Source of the DNA: JBELHO01 sp042091375
GTDB taxonomy: Bacteria; Pseudomonadota; Gammaproteobacteria; Enterobacterales; Alteromonadaceae
DNA: 15,309 nucleotides
Assembly: GCA_042091375.1 (NCBI GenBank)
Contig: JBELHO010000067.1
Coordinates: 1 to 15,309 of the forward strand
Direction: 5' to 3'
The notes beneath the pieces are model-generated. The model worked only from the letters and a program-made list of their open reading frames with translations, ran no database searches and was not told where the DNA came from. Position numbers and translations under genes: made by a program. Positions 5,931-14,882 of this stretch are shown here, piece after piece; position 1 is the stretch's first letter; each line of letters starts with the position of its first letter.

Positions 5931-7454
5931 TTAAATTTTCACTATGGCTCTGTTCTCACTGGCCCACTCTACGTGATATTTTTCACCTAGGGGTTGATCA
6001 ACTCGCTCAAAAGTATGAGCACCGAAATAGTCGCGTTGGCCTTGCAATAAATTGGCCGGTAAGATAGCGGAGCGAATCGCATCATAATAGGATAAAGCAG
6101 AAGATAGTGCGCCAATAGGTACGCCCAATAAACTGATATCAGCGACAGCTCGACGCCAATTGAGTTGACGTGAAGATAATTCACTAATAAAGAAAGGATC
6201 AAGTAATAAGTTTTCTAGCTGCTGTTGCTGCTGATAAGCATCGCAAATGGGTTGTAAAAATGCCGCGCGAATAATACAACCGGCACGCCATATTTTAGCA
6301 ATATTAGCGAAGTTTAAATGCCAGCCATGCTCTTGCTCTGCTTGCTTCATTAATTGAAAGCCTTGAGAATAAACACAAATTTTTGCGCAATATAATGCAT
6401 CGTGTAAATTTTCGATAAACAATGCTGACTGCTGTGTAGATATGGTCAGTTGTTCAGGTCCATGTAATATTTCACTGGCTTGTACACGCAATGCTTTTAG
6501 AGATGACAGGGATCTTGCATAGACTGCTTGAGCTATAGTAGGTGCTGGAATACCTAACTCTAAACTACTCATAACCGTCCACAATCCAGTACCCTTTTGC
6601 CCTGCTTTATCTAAGATCAGCTCAACTAAGGGTTTACCTTCAGGGTTTTTATGTCGTAACACTTCTACAGAGATTTCTAAAAGGTAACTATTTAAAACAC
6701 CTGTAGACCATTGTTCAAAAATATCAGCAATTTGATCAGCATTCAGTTTCAGACCTTGTTGTAAAACGTGGTAAGCCTCACAAATCAACTGCATATCAGC
6801 ATATTCAATACCATTGTGTACCATTTTTACATAATGCCCTGCACCAGCAGGACCAATATATTGTGCACAGGGTTCGCCTTCAGTGACTATTTGACCTGGC
6901 ACAGACCGTTCAATAGGCATTCCAGTATTAGCATCAACTTTGGCTGCAATAGCTTGCCATATGGGTTGGATCACAAGCCATGCTTGGTGACAGCCGCTTG
7001 GCATCAATGACGGACCAAACCTGGCACCAACTTCTCCACCAGATATAGCAGAAGAAAACAGAGTAAAATTGTTTTTGTATTGCTGTTCTCTATTAACTGT
7101 ATCAGTCCACAGGCTATTGCCAGTGTCGACAACTATATCGTCTTGTTCAATGCCTTCCGCGATCAACTGTTGGCAAACATCATCAACAGGCGCTCCCGCT
7201 GGTATTGATAATATAATTTTACGTGGGGTTGATATTTTTTTTAAGATGTCTGTTAGAGATTTACAGGCAAAAATGCGCGGCGTTTGTTGTTGGTTTTCAG
7301 ACAAATCTTGTTGTAATAAATCAGTTATTTTTTGTTGTTCTACGTCGAAGGCCGCAACCGTATATCCATTGTCAGCTAAATTTAACACTAGGTTTTTACC
7401 CATAACACCTAAGCCAATAAAGCCTATATCACACAAAGTATTGCCGTCCGTCAT
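5931..7454 (-). CDS. gnd: 6-phosphogluconate dehydrogenase, decarboxylating
   Basis: Oxidises 6-phosphogluconate to ribulose 5-phosphate and CO2 in the pentose phosphate pathway. Of 507 residues (E. coli Gnd 468), the N-terminal Rossmann motif is GLGVMG (14-19). Substrate-site SGG is at 138-140, catalytic Lys210 in GHYVKMVHN and Glu217 in IEYAD; DKAGQKGTGLWT and the C-terminal QRDYFGAHTFERVD follow. Extra length sits partly in a loop around 172-195. The second Rossmann strand ends AAFDVE with Asp37, where NADP-dependent Gnd has Asn-Arg-Ser/Thr, which points to NAD preference. GGAA lies 5 nt before the ATG. The gene is divergent from gapA, and no zwf or edd is in the window. Confidence 0.95.
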   Translation of the reverse strand: MTDGNTLCDIGFIGLGVMGKNLVLNLADNGYTVAAFDVEQQKITDLLQQDLSENQQQTPRIFACKSLTDILKKISTPRKIILSIPAGAPVDDVCQQLIAEGIEQDDIVVDTGNSLWTDTVNREQQYKNNFTLFSSAISGGEVGARFGPSLMPSGCHQAWLVIQPIWQAIAAKVDANTGMPIERSVPGQIVTEGEPCAQYIGPAGAGHYVKMVHNGIEYADMQLICEAYHVLQQGLKLNADQIADIFEQWSTGVLNSYLLEISVEVLRHKNPEGKPLVELILDKAGQKGTGLWTVMSSLELGIPAPTIAQAVYARSLSSLKALRVQASEILHGPEQLTISTQQSALFIENLHDALYCAKICVYSQGFQLMKQAEQEHGWHLNFANIAKIWRAGCIIRAAFLQPICDAYQQQQQLENLLLDPFFISELSSRQLNWRRAVADISLLGVPIGALSSALSYYDAIRSAILPANLLQGQRDYFGAHTFERVDQPLGEKYHVEWASENRAIVKI

Positions 7455-7499
7455 ATGTATTCCACTATTAATCTAATTGTTAATTCAAAACCTGATTAT

Positions 7500-7515
7500 T
7501 TTATCATGTGATAAA
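7500..7515. promoter_or_regulatory. 16-bp palindrome in the gnd-gapA interval
   Basis: TTTATCATGTGATAAA has perfect 7-bp arms around TG and lies 46 bp before the gnd start. It does not match CRP, FNR or GntR consensus sites well. Its size and position suggest an operator for gnd, but the regulator is unknown. Confidence 0.4.
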
Positions 7516-7648
7516 GCTAGTGAATACAAATTTAGTTAAATAACAGCAATTAATCATCACTTACAGCACAGATAAAATGTAATTATACGCCAAAAACACT
7601 TAAAAAAGCTTGCAAGAGCAAAATAAACTTGATATTTCTCAAAAATGA

Positions 7649-7663
7649 TGTAATTTTACTACA
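7649..7663 (+). promoter_or_regulatory. HexR-like operator over the gapA -10 region
   Basis: TGTAATTTTACTACA agrees at 13 of 15 positions with the HexR consensus TGTAATTWAATTACA as recalled for gammaproteobacteria, where HexR controls gapA, zwf and other central-carbon genes. Its first six bases also form an extended -10 (TGA then TGTAAT), with transcription starting near 7661. A TTGATA at 7629-7634 lies only 14 nt upstream of that -10. A second half-site, TGTAATTATA (7578-7587), overlaps a TATAAT on the gnd strand. Confidence 0.5.
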
Positions 7664-7685
7664 TTATTATTATTTAGGAATCAAT

Positions 7686-8714
7686 ATGACAATTAAAGTA
7701 GCTATCAACGGTTTTGGCCGTATAGGCCGTTTTGTTTTCAGGGCAGCAACAGCAAGAAGCGATATGGAGATTGTCGGTATAAACGACCTTATCGATGTTG
7801 ATTATATGGCTTACATGTTAAAATATGACTCTACTCATGGCCGATTTAATGGCTCTGTTGAAGTGATAAATAATCAATTACACGTCAACGGTAAAATGAT
7901 CCGAGTAACCGCTGAAAGGGATCCAAGTCAGCTTAAGTGGGATGATATCAATGTCGATGTTGTCGTTGAGTCTACTGGACTATTTTTAACTGATGAAGCC
8001 GCTAGAAAGCATATTCAAGCAGGTGCTAAAAAAGTAGTGATGTCGGCTCCTTCAAAAGATACAACGCCTATGTTTGTTTGCGGTGTCAATGAGGAGCTAT
8101 ATGAAGGCCAAGACATAGTTTCAAATGCCTCTTGTACAACTAATTGTCTAGCACCGATTGCTAAAGTACTCAATGACAACTGGGGCATCAAAGATGGTCT
8201 TATGACCACTGTGCATGCGACAACAGCGACACAGAAAGCCGTTGACTCTCCTTCAGCTAAAGACTGGCGTGGCGGTCGCGGTGCCAATCAAAATATTATT
8301 CCATCTTCAACTGGCGCTGCAAAAGCTGTGGGCAAAGTGATCCCTGAGTTAAATGGCAAATTAACTGGCATGGCTTTTCGCGTGCCTACTCCCAACGTCT
8401 CAGTGGTTGATTTAACTGTTAATTTAAATAACCCAGCCAGTTATGAAGACATTTGTTTAGCGATGAAAGACGCTTCGCAAGGTGCCTTAAAAGGTATTCT
8501 TGGTTACACTGAAGACGATGTGGTATCAAACGATTTTGTCGGCGAAACCTGTACCTCTGTTTTTGATGCCGGAGCAGGTATTGCCCTAACCGATACTTTC
8601 GTTAAAGTGGTTGCTTGGTACGACAATGAAATTGGTTATTCTAATAAAGTACTCGACCTTGCTAAATTGATCACCGAACATCAGCAAAACCAAACGGTAC
8701 TTAAGACAGCTTAA
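7686..8714 (+). CDS. gapA: Glyceraldehyde-3-phosphate dehydrogenase, classical type
   Basis: Phosphorylating, NAD-dependent GAPDH of glycolysis, with 342 residues. It aligns with E. coli GapA almost without gaps. The Rossmann motif is INGFGRIGR (7-15), and Asp34 in INDLID is the NAD-specific ribose ligand. Catalytic Cys150 lies in SNASCTTNCLAP and His177 in TTVHATTATQ; DWRGGRGA and WYDNEIGYSNKVLDL are also present. The C-terminal tail (about the last 12 residues) is longer than in E. coli. The ATG has AGGAA 5 nt upstream; the frame is open further upstream, but those residues are outside the family. Regulation through the HexR-like box just upstream is likely. Confidence 0.97.
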   Translation: MTIKVAINGFGRIGRFVFRAATARSDMEIVGINDLIDVDYMAYMLKYDSTHGRFNGSVEVINNQLHVNGKMIRVTAERDPSQLKWDDINVDVVVESTGLFLTDEAARKHIQAGAKKVVMSAPSKDTTPMFVCGVNEELYEGQDIVSNASCTTNCLAPIAKVLNDNWGIKDGLMTTVHATTATQKAVDSPSAKDWRGGRGANQNIIPSSTGAAKAVGKVIPELNGKLTGMAFRVPTPNVSVVDLTVNLNNPASYEDICLAMKDASQGALKGILGYTEDDVVSNDFVGETCTSVFDAGAGIALTDTFVKVVAWYDNEIGYSNKVLDLAKLITEHQQNQTVLKTA

Positions 8715-8735
8715 AATGTGTTAACAATAGCAAAC

Positions 8736-8763
8736 AAAAAAGCACCCTCTGGGTGCTTTTTTT
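8736..8763. terminator. Bidirectional terminator between gapA and the DUF3466 operon
   Basis: AAAAAAGCACCC (8736-8747) pairs with GGGTGCTTTTTT (8751-8762) around TCT. It has a T tract for gapA and an A tract that serves as the U tract for the convergent rlmKL-uup-DUF3466 transcript. Confidence 0.93.
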
Positions 8764-8828
8764 ATCTGGTTAATATTAAGTTTATGGATTTAGTTAATTA
8801 TCTAAACCGTTTAAACATCAATAGCAAT

Positions 8829-10574
8829 TTATTTGTTTGTTGCCACTCGTCTAAATAGACCAAGTCCCAATAATAAACACCACCAAATACCAAAGCCCGC
8901 TCCCTGTCTTTCTATTTTTTCTTCAACTTCAGAGCAGTCATCAATTTCACCACCAGTTGGCGCTAGTTTAACCGCGCGCACCACATCTTCTAATAATGGA
9001 TCACCATTCTCATCTGTCATCAGTTGGCCTTTGGCATCGCGTCGTTCAACTTTTATAATAGCCGTGGCTGAAATTTCATTATTATCGTTGATATCACGGG
9101 CTTCAATAATAGAGTAAGGTGAATTACAAGGTAAAAAAGTATTCAAATCGGTGAAGGTATCGGCTGAAATATCATAAATAAAACCATGGGTGCGGCGCGG
9201 ATTTTGCGGGCTGTCATTATGGGTTTCTACTTCCGCAGCACCGACCACCATATTGTTTTCATTAATGGCATAGGCATAACTGGCAGAGCCATTAAAAAAA
9301 TCATTAGGCAATACCATTAATGGTGTGTCATCGTTAGTGTTAACGTAGTAAAACTTGTATCTGGCAGAGCCATTAATGAATTTTTTAGCATGGCCAACGG
9401 CGAAACCTTGATCATTAATGTCATAAGCGCGAGAATCAAAATATTCACTGTGATCTTCAGTGAAATCTTTCACTTCACCATCTTTAAAAACTACCGCATA
9501 AAGACTACTTTGCTCGGTGGCACTTGGTTCAGTTTCATCTTCATCAACCCAGCCTGTGGCAAATCCAACAACAACGCCACTGGCATTGACTGCCTGAGCA
9601 TAACTGGTTAATTCTCGAACGTCGTTTTCATTAGGGGTGACTAGTTGCCCTAAGCCTTCTGAGGAGACGATACCATTTTCGTCTAATACCCATTTGAAGG
9701 CTTCAGTGTTGTACATATTGGCAGAAATTTGCTGAATACATAACTCAAAAGGTATATCGTCTAAAATATCTTCATCGGCACAACCGCCGGTATCATCAGC
9801 AATGTAATCTAGAGCATCTTGGTCAATACTGACACTTGCGAAACCAACGGCAATGTTACTATTACTCATGTCAATGATCGCCGATTCACCTCCGTAAAGG
9901 CTTTCAGGCGGTATTAAGGGGACAATGGTTGTACCTTTATCGGGAGAGAAATAACCGCGAGTAGTAAATTCTCTGATCCAATGGGTCACTTCATCACCAT
10001 CACTTTCAGTAAAATCAAACGGTAAGTAAGGTGCAGAGGCACTGCCATAAAGCCAACCATCATCGGTAATACCGTTAATATAATCAACAGTTGAATAGGT
10101 TAGCCTGTCTGTATTGGCGAATGATTGATCAAAAATAGTAAACTCAGTGGTTTCACCACCGAAGTTTTTCATGGCTATTACGTCGCCTACTTTTTGATAA
10201 AAATAGCTGGTGCTTCTCGATTCTAAGTAGCGTTTAACCCAAGCGAGATCGTTGGCGGTCGGATCACCTGCTCGCAAGGCATCTTCGTCTTCAATATCTG
10301 AAAGTTCGTCAATCTGCTCGTATTGAGCGTTTGCCGTTGCCACAATCGAGTCGTAATCCTCTTCGTCAAGATATTGAAATTGAATAGGAAAATTATAAAC
10401 TTCGGTTCCAGATAAGGCCATTTCACCAAAATTATTTTCTTGTTGTGAGTAGGTGTATTTTAAGATTTCCGCAGCGCCCTTATCAATCACTTGGTAAGTG
10501 GCACTGTGACATGTGGCTATGCTTAATGTACTGGTAATACTCAATGTAACTAATGACTTCAAAAATTTATTCAT
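8829..10574 (-). CDS. Secreted DUF3466 protein with HAF-like repeats
   Basis: Very acidic protein of 581 residues. It has a Sec signal peptide with a likely cut after HSA (residue 25). At the C-terminus, GAGFG (558-562) is followed by a short hydrophobic stretch and Arg575-Arg576, which resembles the GlyGly-CTERM signal processed by rhombosortase. Recurring motifs of the form IN-x-x-G-x-VVG-x-A occur at 329, 386, 437 and 495, spaced 51-58 residues apart, with weaker copies near 166 and 238. This is the pattern of HAF-type extracellular repeats and could form a beta-propeller. The gene starts 25 nt after uup and closes the operon. In Vibrio a DUF3466 gene also follows uup. The function is unknown; a cell-surface location is inferred. 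Confidence 0.85.
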   Translation of the reverse strand: MNKFLKSLVTLSITSTLSIATCHSATYQVIDKGAAEILKYTYSQQENNFGEMALSGTEVYNFPIQFQYLDEEDYDSIVATANAQYEQIDELSDIEDEDALRAGDPTANDLAWVKRYLESRSTSYFYQKVGDVIAMKNFGGETTEFTIFDQSFANTDRLTYSTVDYINGITDDGWLYGSASAPYLPFDFTESDGDEVTHWIREFTTRGYFSPDKGTTIVPLIPPESLYGGESAIIDMSNSNIAVGFASVSIDQDALDYIADDTGGCADEDILDDIPFELCIQQISANMYNTEAFKWVLDENGIVSSEGLGQLVTPNENDVRELTSYAQAVNASGVVVGFATGWVDEDETEPSATEQSSLYAVVFKDGEVKDFTEDHSEYFDSRAYDINDQGFAVGHAKKFINGSARYKFYYVNTNDDTPLMVLPNDFFNGSASYAYAINENNMVVGAAEVETHNDSPQNPRRTHGFIYDISADTFTDLNTFLPCNSPYSIIEARDINDNNEISATAIIKVERRDAKGQLMTDENGDPLLEDVVRAVKLAPTGGEIDDCSEVEEKIERQGAGFGIWWCLLLGLGLFRRVATNK

Positions 10575-10599
10575 GTAACTATTTAAATCTCGCTTTAGG

Positions 10600-12519
10600 T
10601 TAAATATCGTCTAACTCTTGCCATCGTGCGTAAGTCGCATCAAGCTTGGACTCTGCTTGGGCAAGCTGGTTCAATATTTTGTTAGTTTTTTCTACTTCTT
10701 GGCTAAAAAAATTCACATCGTTCACTTGCTGCTGCAGCGTCGCTATTTCCGATTCTAAACTATCGATCATATCGGGTAACAACTCGAGTTCTCGCAATTC
10801 TTTGTATGATAATTTGGTTCTTTTGTTAACTTTTGCTGAACCCTCAGTTGCTGACGTGCTTTTTTCGGTTTGTGTCGATGATTTAGCAACTGATGATAAT
10901 ACTTGTTTACGCTGGTTGTCTTTGTGGACAAGGTAACTATCAACATCGTCATAACCGCCAACAATTTGGGTAACTTCTCCTGCACCATCAAAATACAAGC
11001 AAGAATTGACACAGTTATTGACGAAGTCACGATCATGGCTTACTAAAATAACGGTTCCTGCGTAATTTGCAACGACTTCTTCTAATAATTCTAATGTTTC
11101 TATATCTAAGTCATTGGTTGGTTCATCTAATATCAATAAATTACTGGGACGTAAAAACAACCTTGCTAACAATAAGCGATTTTTTTCTCCACCCGATAAA
11201 GCCCTAACCGGAGTTCTTGCTCTTTTTGGACTAAAAAGAAAATCCTGAAGATAACCAAGCACATGTCGAGTTCGGCCATTAACCGTAACTTCTTGCTTAC
11301 CCTCTGCTACCGTATCTTGCACAGTCATATTAAGATCTAAGGCATCTCGATGCTGGTCAAAGTAAGCAATATCTAAATTGACGCCGACCCGCATTTTCCC
11401 CTCAGTTGCTGATATTTGCTCCATTAACAACTTGATCAGTGTTGATTTACCCGTTCCATTAGCACCAATCAATGCTAGGCGATCACCTCGATTAATTAAT
11501 AGGTTTAAATTGTTAAAAATTATGTTATCACCAAATGCCATATGCAGATTTTCTGACTCAAACACCAGCTTACCTGAACGATCAGCGTTAGAAACATTAA
11601 TATCGCCTTGGCTTTTCACTTCTCTTCGTTTCTGACGTTCTACCCTGAGCTTTTCTAATGCTCGAACACGCCCCTCGTTTCTGGTTCGCCGCGCTTTGAT
11701 GCCCTGCCTGATCCATACCTCTTCTTCAGCTAGACGCTTGTCAAATAATGCGTTTTGTGTTGCTTCTACGGCTAAGTCATGATTTTTTTGTTCAATGTAG
11801 AGGTCATAATTGCCGGGATAACTGACCAATTGCCCTCGATCTAAGTCTAAAATACGAGTGGCTAAACCTCGAATAAAAGCCCTATCATGGCTAATAAATA
11901 TAATAGTACCGGTATAATCTTTTAAAAACTGTTCTAACCATAAGACACTATTAATGTCTAAATGGTTAGTCGGCTCATCGAGTAAAAGTACCTCGGGCTC
12001 TAACACTAAGGCTTTGGCTAGGGCTAGTTTTCGCAACCAACCACCTGATAAGTCGCTAACCTGTTTATCTGCGTCTAATGACAAGGTGGTCAGTACTTTG
12101 TTAATGCGTTGTTCGTCTTGCCATGCATTGGCTTGATCCAGTTGTTGCTGAACATTCGCCAGCTGGGTTAAATTAGCTTCGCTCGCATCTTCACCGATAA
12201 GTTGTATTAATTCATGATAACGCTTAATTAACACAGCATTTTCTTTAACCCCCTGAGCAACATAATCAAAAATACTGATCCCACAAGACTCGGGAGGATC
12301 TTGTTCAAGCATTGCCAATTGAACATTACTCGAGATTAATAGTTGACCATCATCGAGTACTTGTTTACCCATCAACACCTTCATTAACGAAGATTTGCCC
12401 GCGCCATTTTTTCCAACCAGACAAACTCGTTCACCTAGCTTTATGGTTAAATCAGCTTTATCTAAAATACTGTCTTCACCGAAGGCCAATTCGCCTTGAC
12501 TAATGCGTATGACTTCCAT
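10600..12519 (-). CDS. uup: ABC-F ATPase Uup
   Basis: Cytoplasmic ABC-F protein of 639 residues without membrane segments. In E. coli Uup acts on ribosomes and branched DNA, and its loss raises precise transposon excision. First ATPase domain: Walker A GKNGAGKS (36-43), signature LSGGW (157-161), Walker B LLLDEPTNHLD (178-188), His211. A basic linker follows (about 245-310). Second domain: Walker A GANGTGKS (352-359), signature LSGGEKNR (441-448), Walker B ending DEPTNDLD, His495. A Ser/Thr-rich spacer leads to a coiled-coil C-terminal domain (565-637) that separates Uup from EttA-like paralogues. The ATG overlaps the preceding stop by one base (TAATG). Confidence 0.96.
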   Translation of the reverse strand: MEVIRISQGELAFGEDSILDKADLTIKLGERVCLVGKNGAGKSSLMKVLMGKQVLDDGQLLISSNVQLAMLEQDPPESCGISIFDYVAQGVKENAVLIKRYHELIQLIGEDASEANLTQLANVQQQLDQANAWQDEQRINKVLTTLSLDADKQVSDLSGGWLRKLALAKALVLEPEVLLLDEPTNHLDINSVLWLEQFLKDYTGTIIFISHDRAFIRGLATRILDLDRGQLVSYPGNYDLYIEQKNHDLAVEATQNALFDKRLAEEEVWIRQGIKARRTRNEGRVRALEKLRVERQKRREVKSQGDINVSNADRSGKLVFESENLHMAFGDNIIFNNLNLLINRGDRLALIGANGTGKSTLIKLLMEQISATEGKMRVGVNLDIAYFDQHRDALDLNMTVQDTVAEGKQEVTVNGRTRHVLGYLQDFLFSPKRARTPVRALSGGEKNRLLLARLFLRPSNLLILDEPTNDLDIETLELLEEVVANYAGTVILVSHDRDFVNNCVNSCLYFDGAGEVTQIVGGYDDVDSYLVHKDNQRKQVLSSVAKSSTQTEKSTSATEGSAKVNKRTKLSYKELRELELLPDMIDSLESEIATLQQQVNDVNFFSQEVEKTNKILNQLAQAESKLDATYARWQELDDI

Positions 12520-12752
12520 TAATTGCTCAGCTCTTGAATTTGTGTATTAGTAAACGGCCAAAACAGTTCTTTATTATCGACAAGGCGCTTTAACACTGGA
12601 ATGTGAATACCATACTTGTCGACAAGTGACTCATCTTCAACGATATCTACAATATCTATAGTTGATGGTTCAATGATCTCCACACATAGAGCCAGTGCCT
12701 GCTCGCATAAATGACAGCCATCGCTACTGTATAATTTAAATTTTATTGTCAA
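12519..12752 (-). CDS. Short glutaredoxin-like protein (DUF836 type)
   Basis: Small thioredoxin-fold protein of 77 residues. It shows the redox motif Cys13-His-Leu-Cys16 after the first strand (FKLYSSDGCHLC) and the cis-proline Pro52 in IHIPVL, as in the glutaredoxin-like DUF836 family. A C-terminal helix and a W-PF element follow. The start codon is TTG. An AAGGA about 11 nt upstream lies inside the last codons of rlmKL, so translation is probably coupled; the stop overlaps the uup ATG. A substrate is not known. Its fixed place between rlmKL and uup suggests a conserved gammaproteobacterial arrangement, recalled from memory. Confidence 0.88.
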   Translation of the reverse strand: MTIKFKLYSSDGCHLCEQALALCVEIIEPSTIDIVDIVEDESLVDKYGIHIPVLKRLVDNKELFWPFTNTQIQELSN

Positions 12753-12758
12753 AGTTAT

Positions 12759-14882
12759 TTATATCCTTGTGATCAACCAACTGTTGTGGATGTGTTTATT
12801 GCGTTGAAAGTCTTTATCGCGAGTGAGTTCTGAGATCGAACTGGCGTTTAAGCCTAAGGCCTGCATTTGCTCGTTATCCATTTTAAAGTTGCGTTTATTA
12901 TTAGTAAATATAATTTCACCTCCCGGCGCTAAACACTTTAACGCATCAGCCATGATCAACAGATAATCTCGTTGCACGTCAAAGCTATCAGTCATCCGTT
13001 TAGAGTTTGAAAAGGTTGGCGGATCGATGAAAATAATATCAAACAACGCAGTGTTTGTTTTCAACCAATGTAAACAATCTGCTTGCACAAATTGATAGCG
13101 ATGACTTGACAATTTATTTATTGCAAAATTTTCTTGCGCCCAGTTTAAGTAGGTATTTGACATATCAACCGTGGTAATATGCTTAGCGCCATGCAATGCA
13201 GCCTGCAATGAAACCGAACCTGTGTAAGCAAATAAATTTAGCAAGGATTTATTTTTTGCTTTCTGAGCGACAATTTGCCGAGTTTTGCGATGATCTAAAA
13301 ATAAACCTGTGTCTAAGTAATCCCAAAGGTTAACCTTTAATTTAGCACCATATTCACTTACCACAACAGCTTGTTTGGTTTTACTTAGCTGCTGGTACTG
13401 ATTGCTACCCTTTTGCTTAGTTCGGGTTTTTACAACCACTTTATCTGTAGCAATAGCTAATACCTGCGGAGCAAAATACAATACTTCTTGCAGTCGTTTA
13501 GCTGCCTTACTGGGATCAATAGTTACCGGAGCAGCGTATTCATGAATAACTAAATAGTCACCGTATATGTCTATTGCAACATTGTATTCTGGAATATCGG
13601 CATCGTATAAGCGATAACATTCGATCTGTTGTTTATTTAACCAGCTTTTGAGGCTCTTTTTATTTTTTATCAAGCGATTGGCAAATGCGGAATTTTTTTG
13701 ATCCATCGCTGGCTGGGTATTACTTCCAGCGACTTGTTTTTCATCGACGTGATAATTGGCGAGTTGGCAATCTAACGGGCCATTTTTAAATTTATAGCGT
13801 TTAAATGAGGCGAGCTTTAACATCGACAACAATTCAAGGTTTGCGGTTAAAATTGACAGACGCCAGTCGATAAATTGGTCTTTTAATTTTTTGCCCAGCA
13901 ACACAAAACTCTCAACTAACTCTGGTAATTCACCTATGCGCTCGCCATAAGGTGGATTAAAAAGGATCGTGCCCGGTTGACCGTATACATTGTTTAATTT
14001 ATTGGCATCTTTACAAGCGAACTCAATGAATTGTTGCACACCTGCGTTGCGGGCATTTTGCTGGGCAGTTTTGAGTACGCGACTGTCAATATCAATACCA
14101 AATACTTTGGTTTTAAGACAACTCAAGCCTTGCTCCGATTGCTCAACGGCGAATAATAACTGCGTCTGCCAGATGTCGTCTTGATGCCCTAACCAGTGCT
14201 CAAACCCCCAATTTTTGCGGTCAATACCCGCGGCATAATTGGCGGCCATCATTACCGCTTCAATCAAGATAGTGCCAGAGCCACACATAGGATCTAACAG
14301 AGGCTTACTGGTATCGTTCAACCAACCACTGCGTTTAATGATTGCCGCGGCTAAATTTTCTTTTAATGGCGCCGCACCGGAGTGCTGTCGATAGCCGCGT
14401 TGAAATAAGCCACGCCCAGAAAAATCTAAATAAATTGTAACTTGCTGTTTAACTAATCGCGCCTGAAAACTGATATCAGGTGATTTTTTATCCACACTCG
14501 GTCGTTCATTACCCTGCGCTCGAAATTGGTCAACAATCGCATCTTTAATCGTAAGGCCACCAAATTGAGTATTGCGAATTTCATCACTTTTACCAACAAA
14601 ATCAATAGCGAAACTATGATGACAGGCAAAGTGTTGCTGCCAATCGATGGCAGATGCCGTTGCAAATAATTCCGATTTATTTTTTGCAGGCCCATGACCT
14701 ATAGTCAAAAGTACACGAGTCGCTAATCGCGTTCTCAAACAAATATCATAAGCTGTTTTGTAATTCGCTGTGAAATAGATCCCTTCTGGCTTTTGACTGA
14801 CATTATCAGCGCCTAATTCTGTCAGTTCTTCAGCTAACAGGATTTCGATACCTAACGAGGTCAGTGCTAAAAATTGATGCAT
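12759..14882 (-). CDS. rlmL: Bifunctional 23S rRNA methyltransferase RlmKL
   Basis: Fused enzyme making m2G2445 (RlmL half) and m7G2069 (RlmK half) in 23S rRNA. It has 707 residues, against 702 in E. coli. Order: THUMP domain (about 45-150), AdoMet motif LDPMCGSGT (196-204), catalytic NPPYGER (309-315), then the second Rossmann domain with NLFAYTG (549-555) and DPPTFSNS (620-627). The linker between the halves (about 380-420) is lysine-rich and variable. Two more starts lie upstream in frame (14894, 14921). The ATG at 14882 is preferred because GGAA lies 6 nt before it and the protein then begins like E. coli RlmL. It is the first gene of a four-gene operon; no convincing promoter was found. 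Confidence 0.95.
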   Translation of the reverse strand: MHQFLALTSLGIEILLAEELTELGADNVSQKPEGIYFTANYKTAYDICLRTRLATRVLLTIGHGPAKNKSELFATASAIDWQQHFACHHSFAIDFVGKSDEIRNTQFGGLTIKDAIVDQFRAQGNERPSVDKKSPDISFQARLVKQQVTIYLDFSGRGLFQRGYRQHSGAAPLKENLAAAIIKRSGWLNDTSKPLLDPMCGSGTILIEAVMMAANYAAGIDRKNWGFEHWLGHQDDIWQTQLLFAVEQSEQGLSCLKTKVFGIDIDSRVLKTAQQNARNAGVQQFIEFACKDANKLNNVYGQPGTILFNPPYGERIGELPELVESFVLLGKKLKDQFIDWRLSILTANLELLSMLKLASFKRYKFKNGPLDCQLANYHVDEKQVAGSNTQPAMDQKNSAFANRLIKNKKSLKSWLNKQQIECYRLYDADIPEYNVAIDIYGDYLVIHEYAAPVTIDPSKAAKRLQEVLYFAPQVLAIATDKVVVKTRTKQKGSNQYQQLSKTKQAVVVSEYGAKLKVNLWDYLDTGLFLDHRKTRQIVAQKAKNKSLLNLFAYTGSVSLQAALHGAKHITTVDMSNTYLNWAQENFAINKLSSHRYQFVQADCLHWLKTNTALFDIIFIDPPTFSNSKRMTDSFDVQRDYLLIMADALKCLAPGGEIIFTNNKRNFKMDNEQMQALGLNASSISELTRDKDFQRNKHIHNSWLITRI

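Noticed and set aside
5987..7476. Several open frames on both strands within gnd
   Set aside because: They are shadows of a clear, full-length gnd gene, with no ribosome sites or recognisable domains.
7500..7515. CRP site upstream of gnd
   Set aside because: ATGTGAT is present, but the second half-site at CRP spacing (TCACA) is missing.
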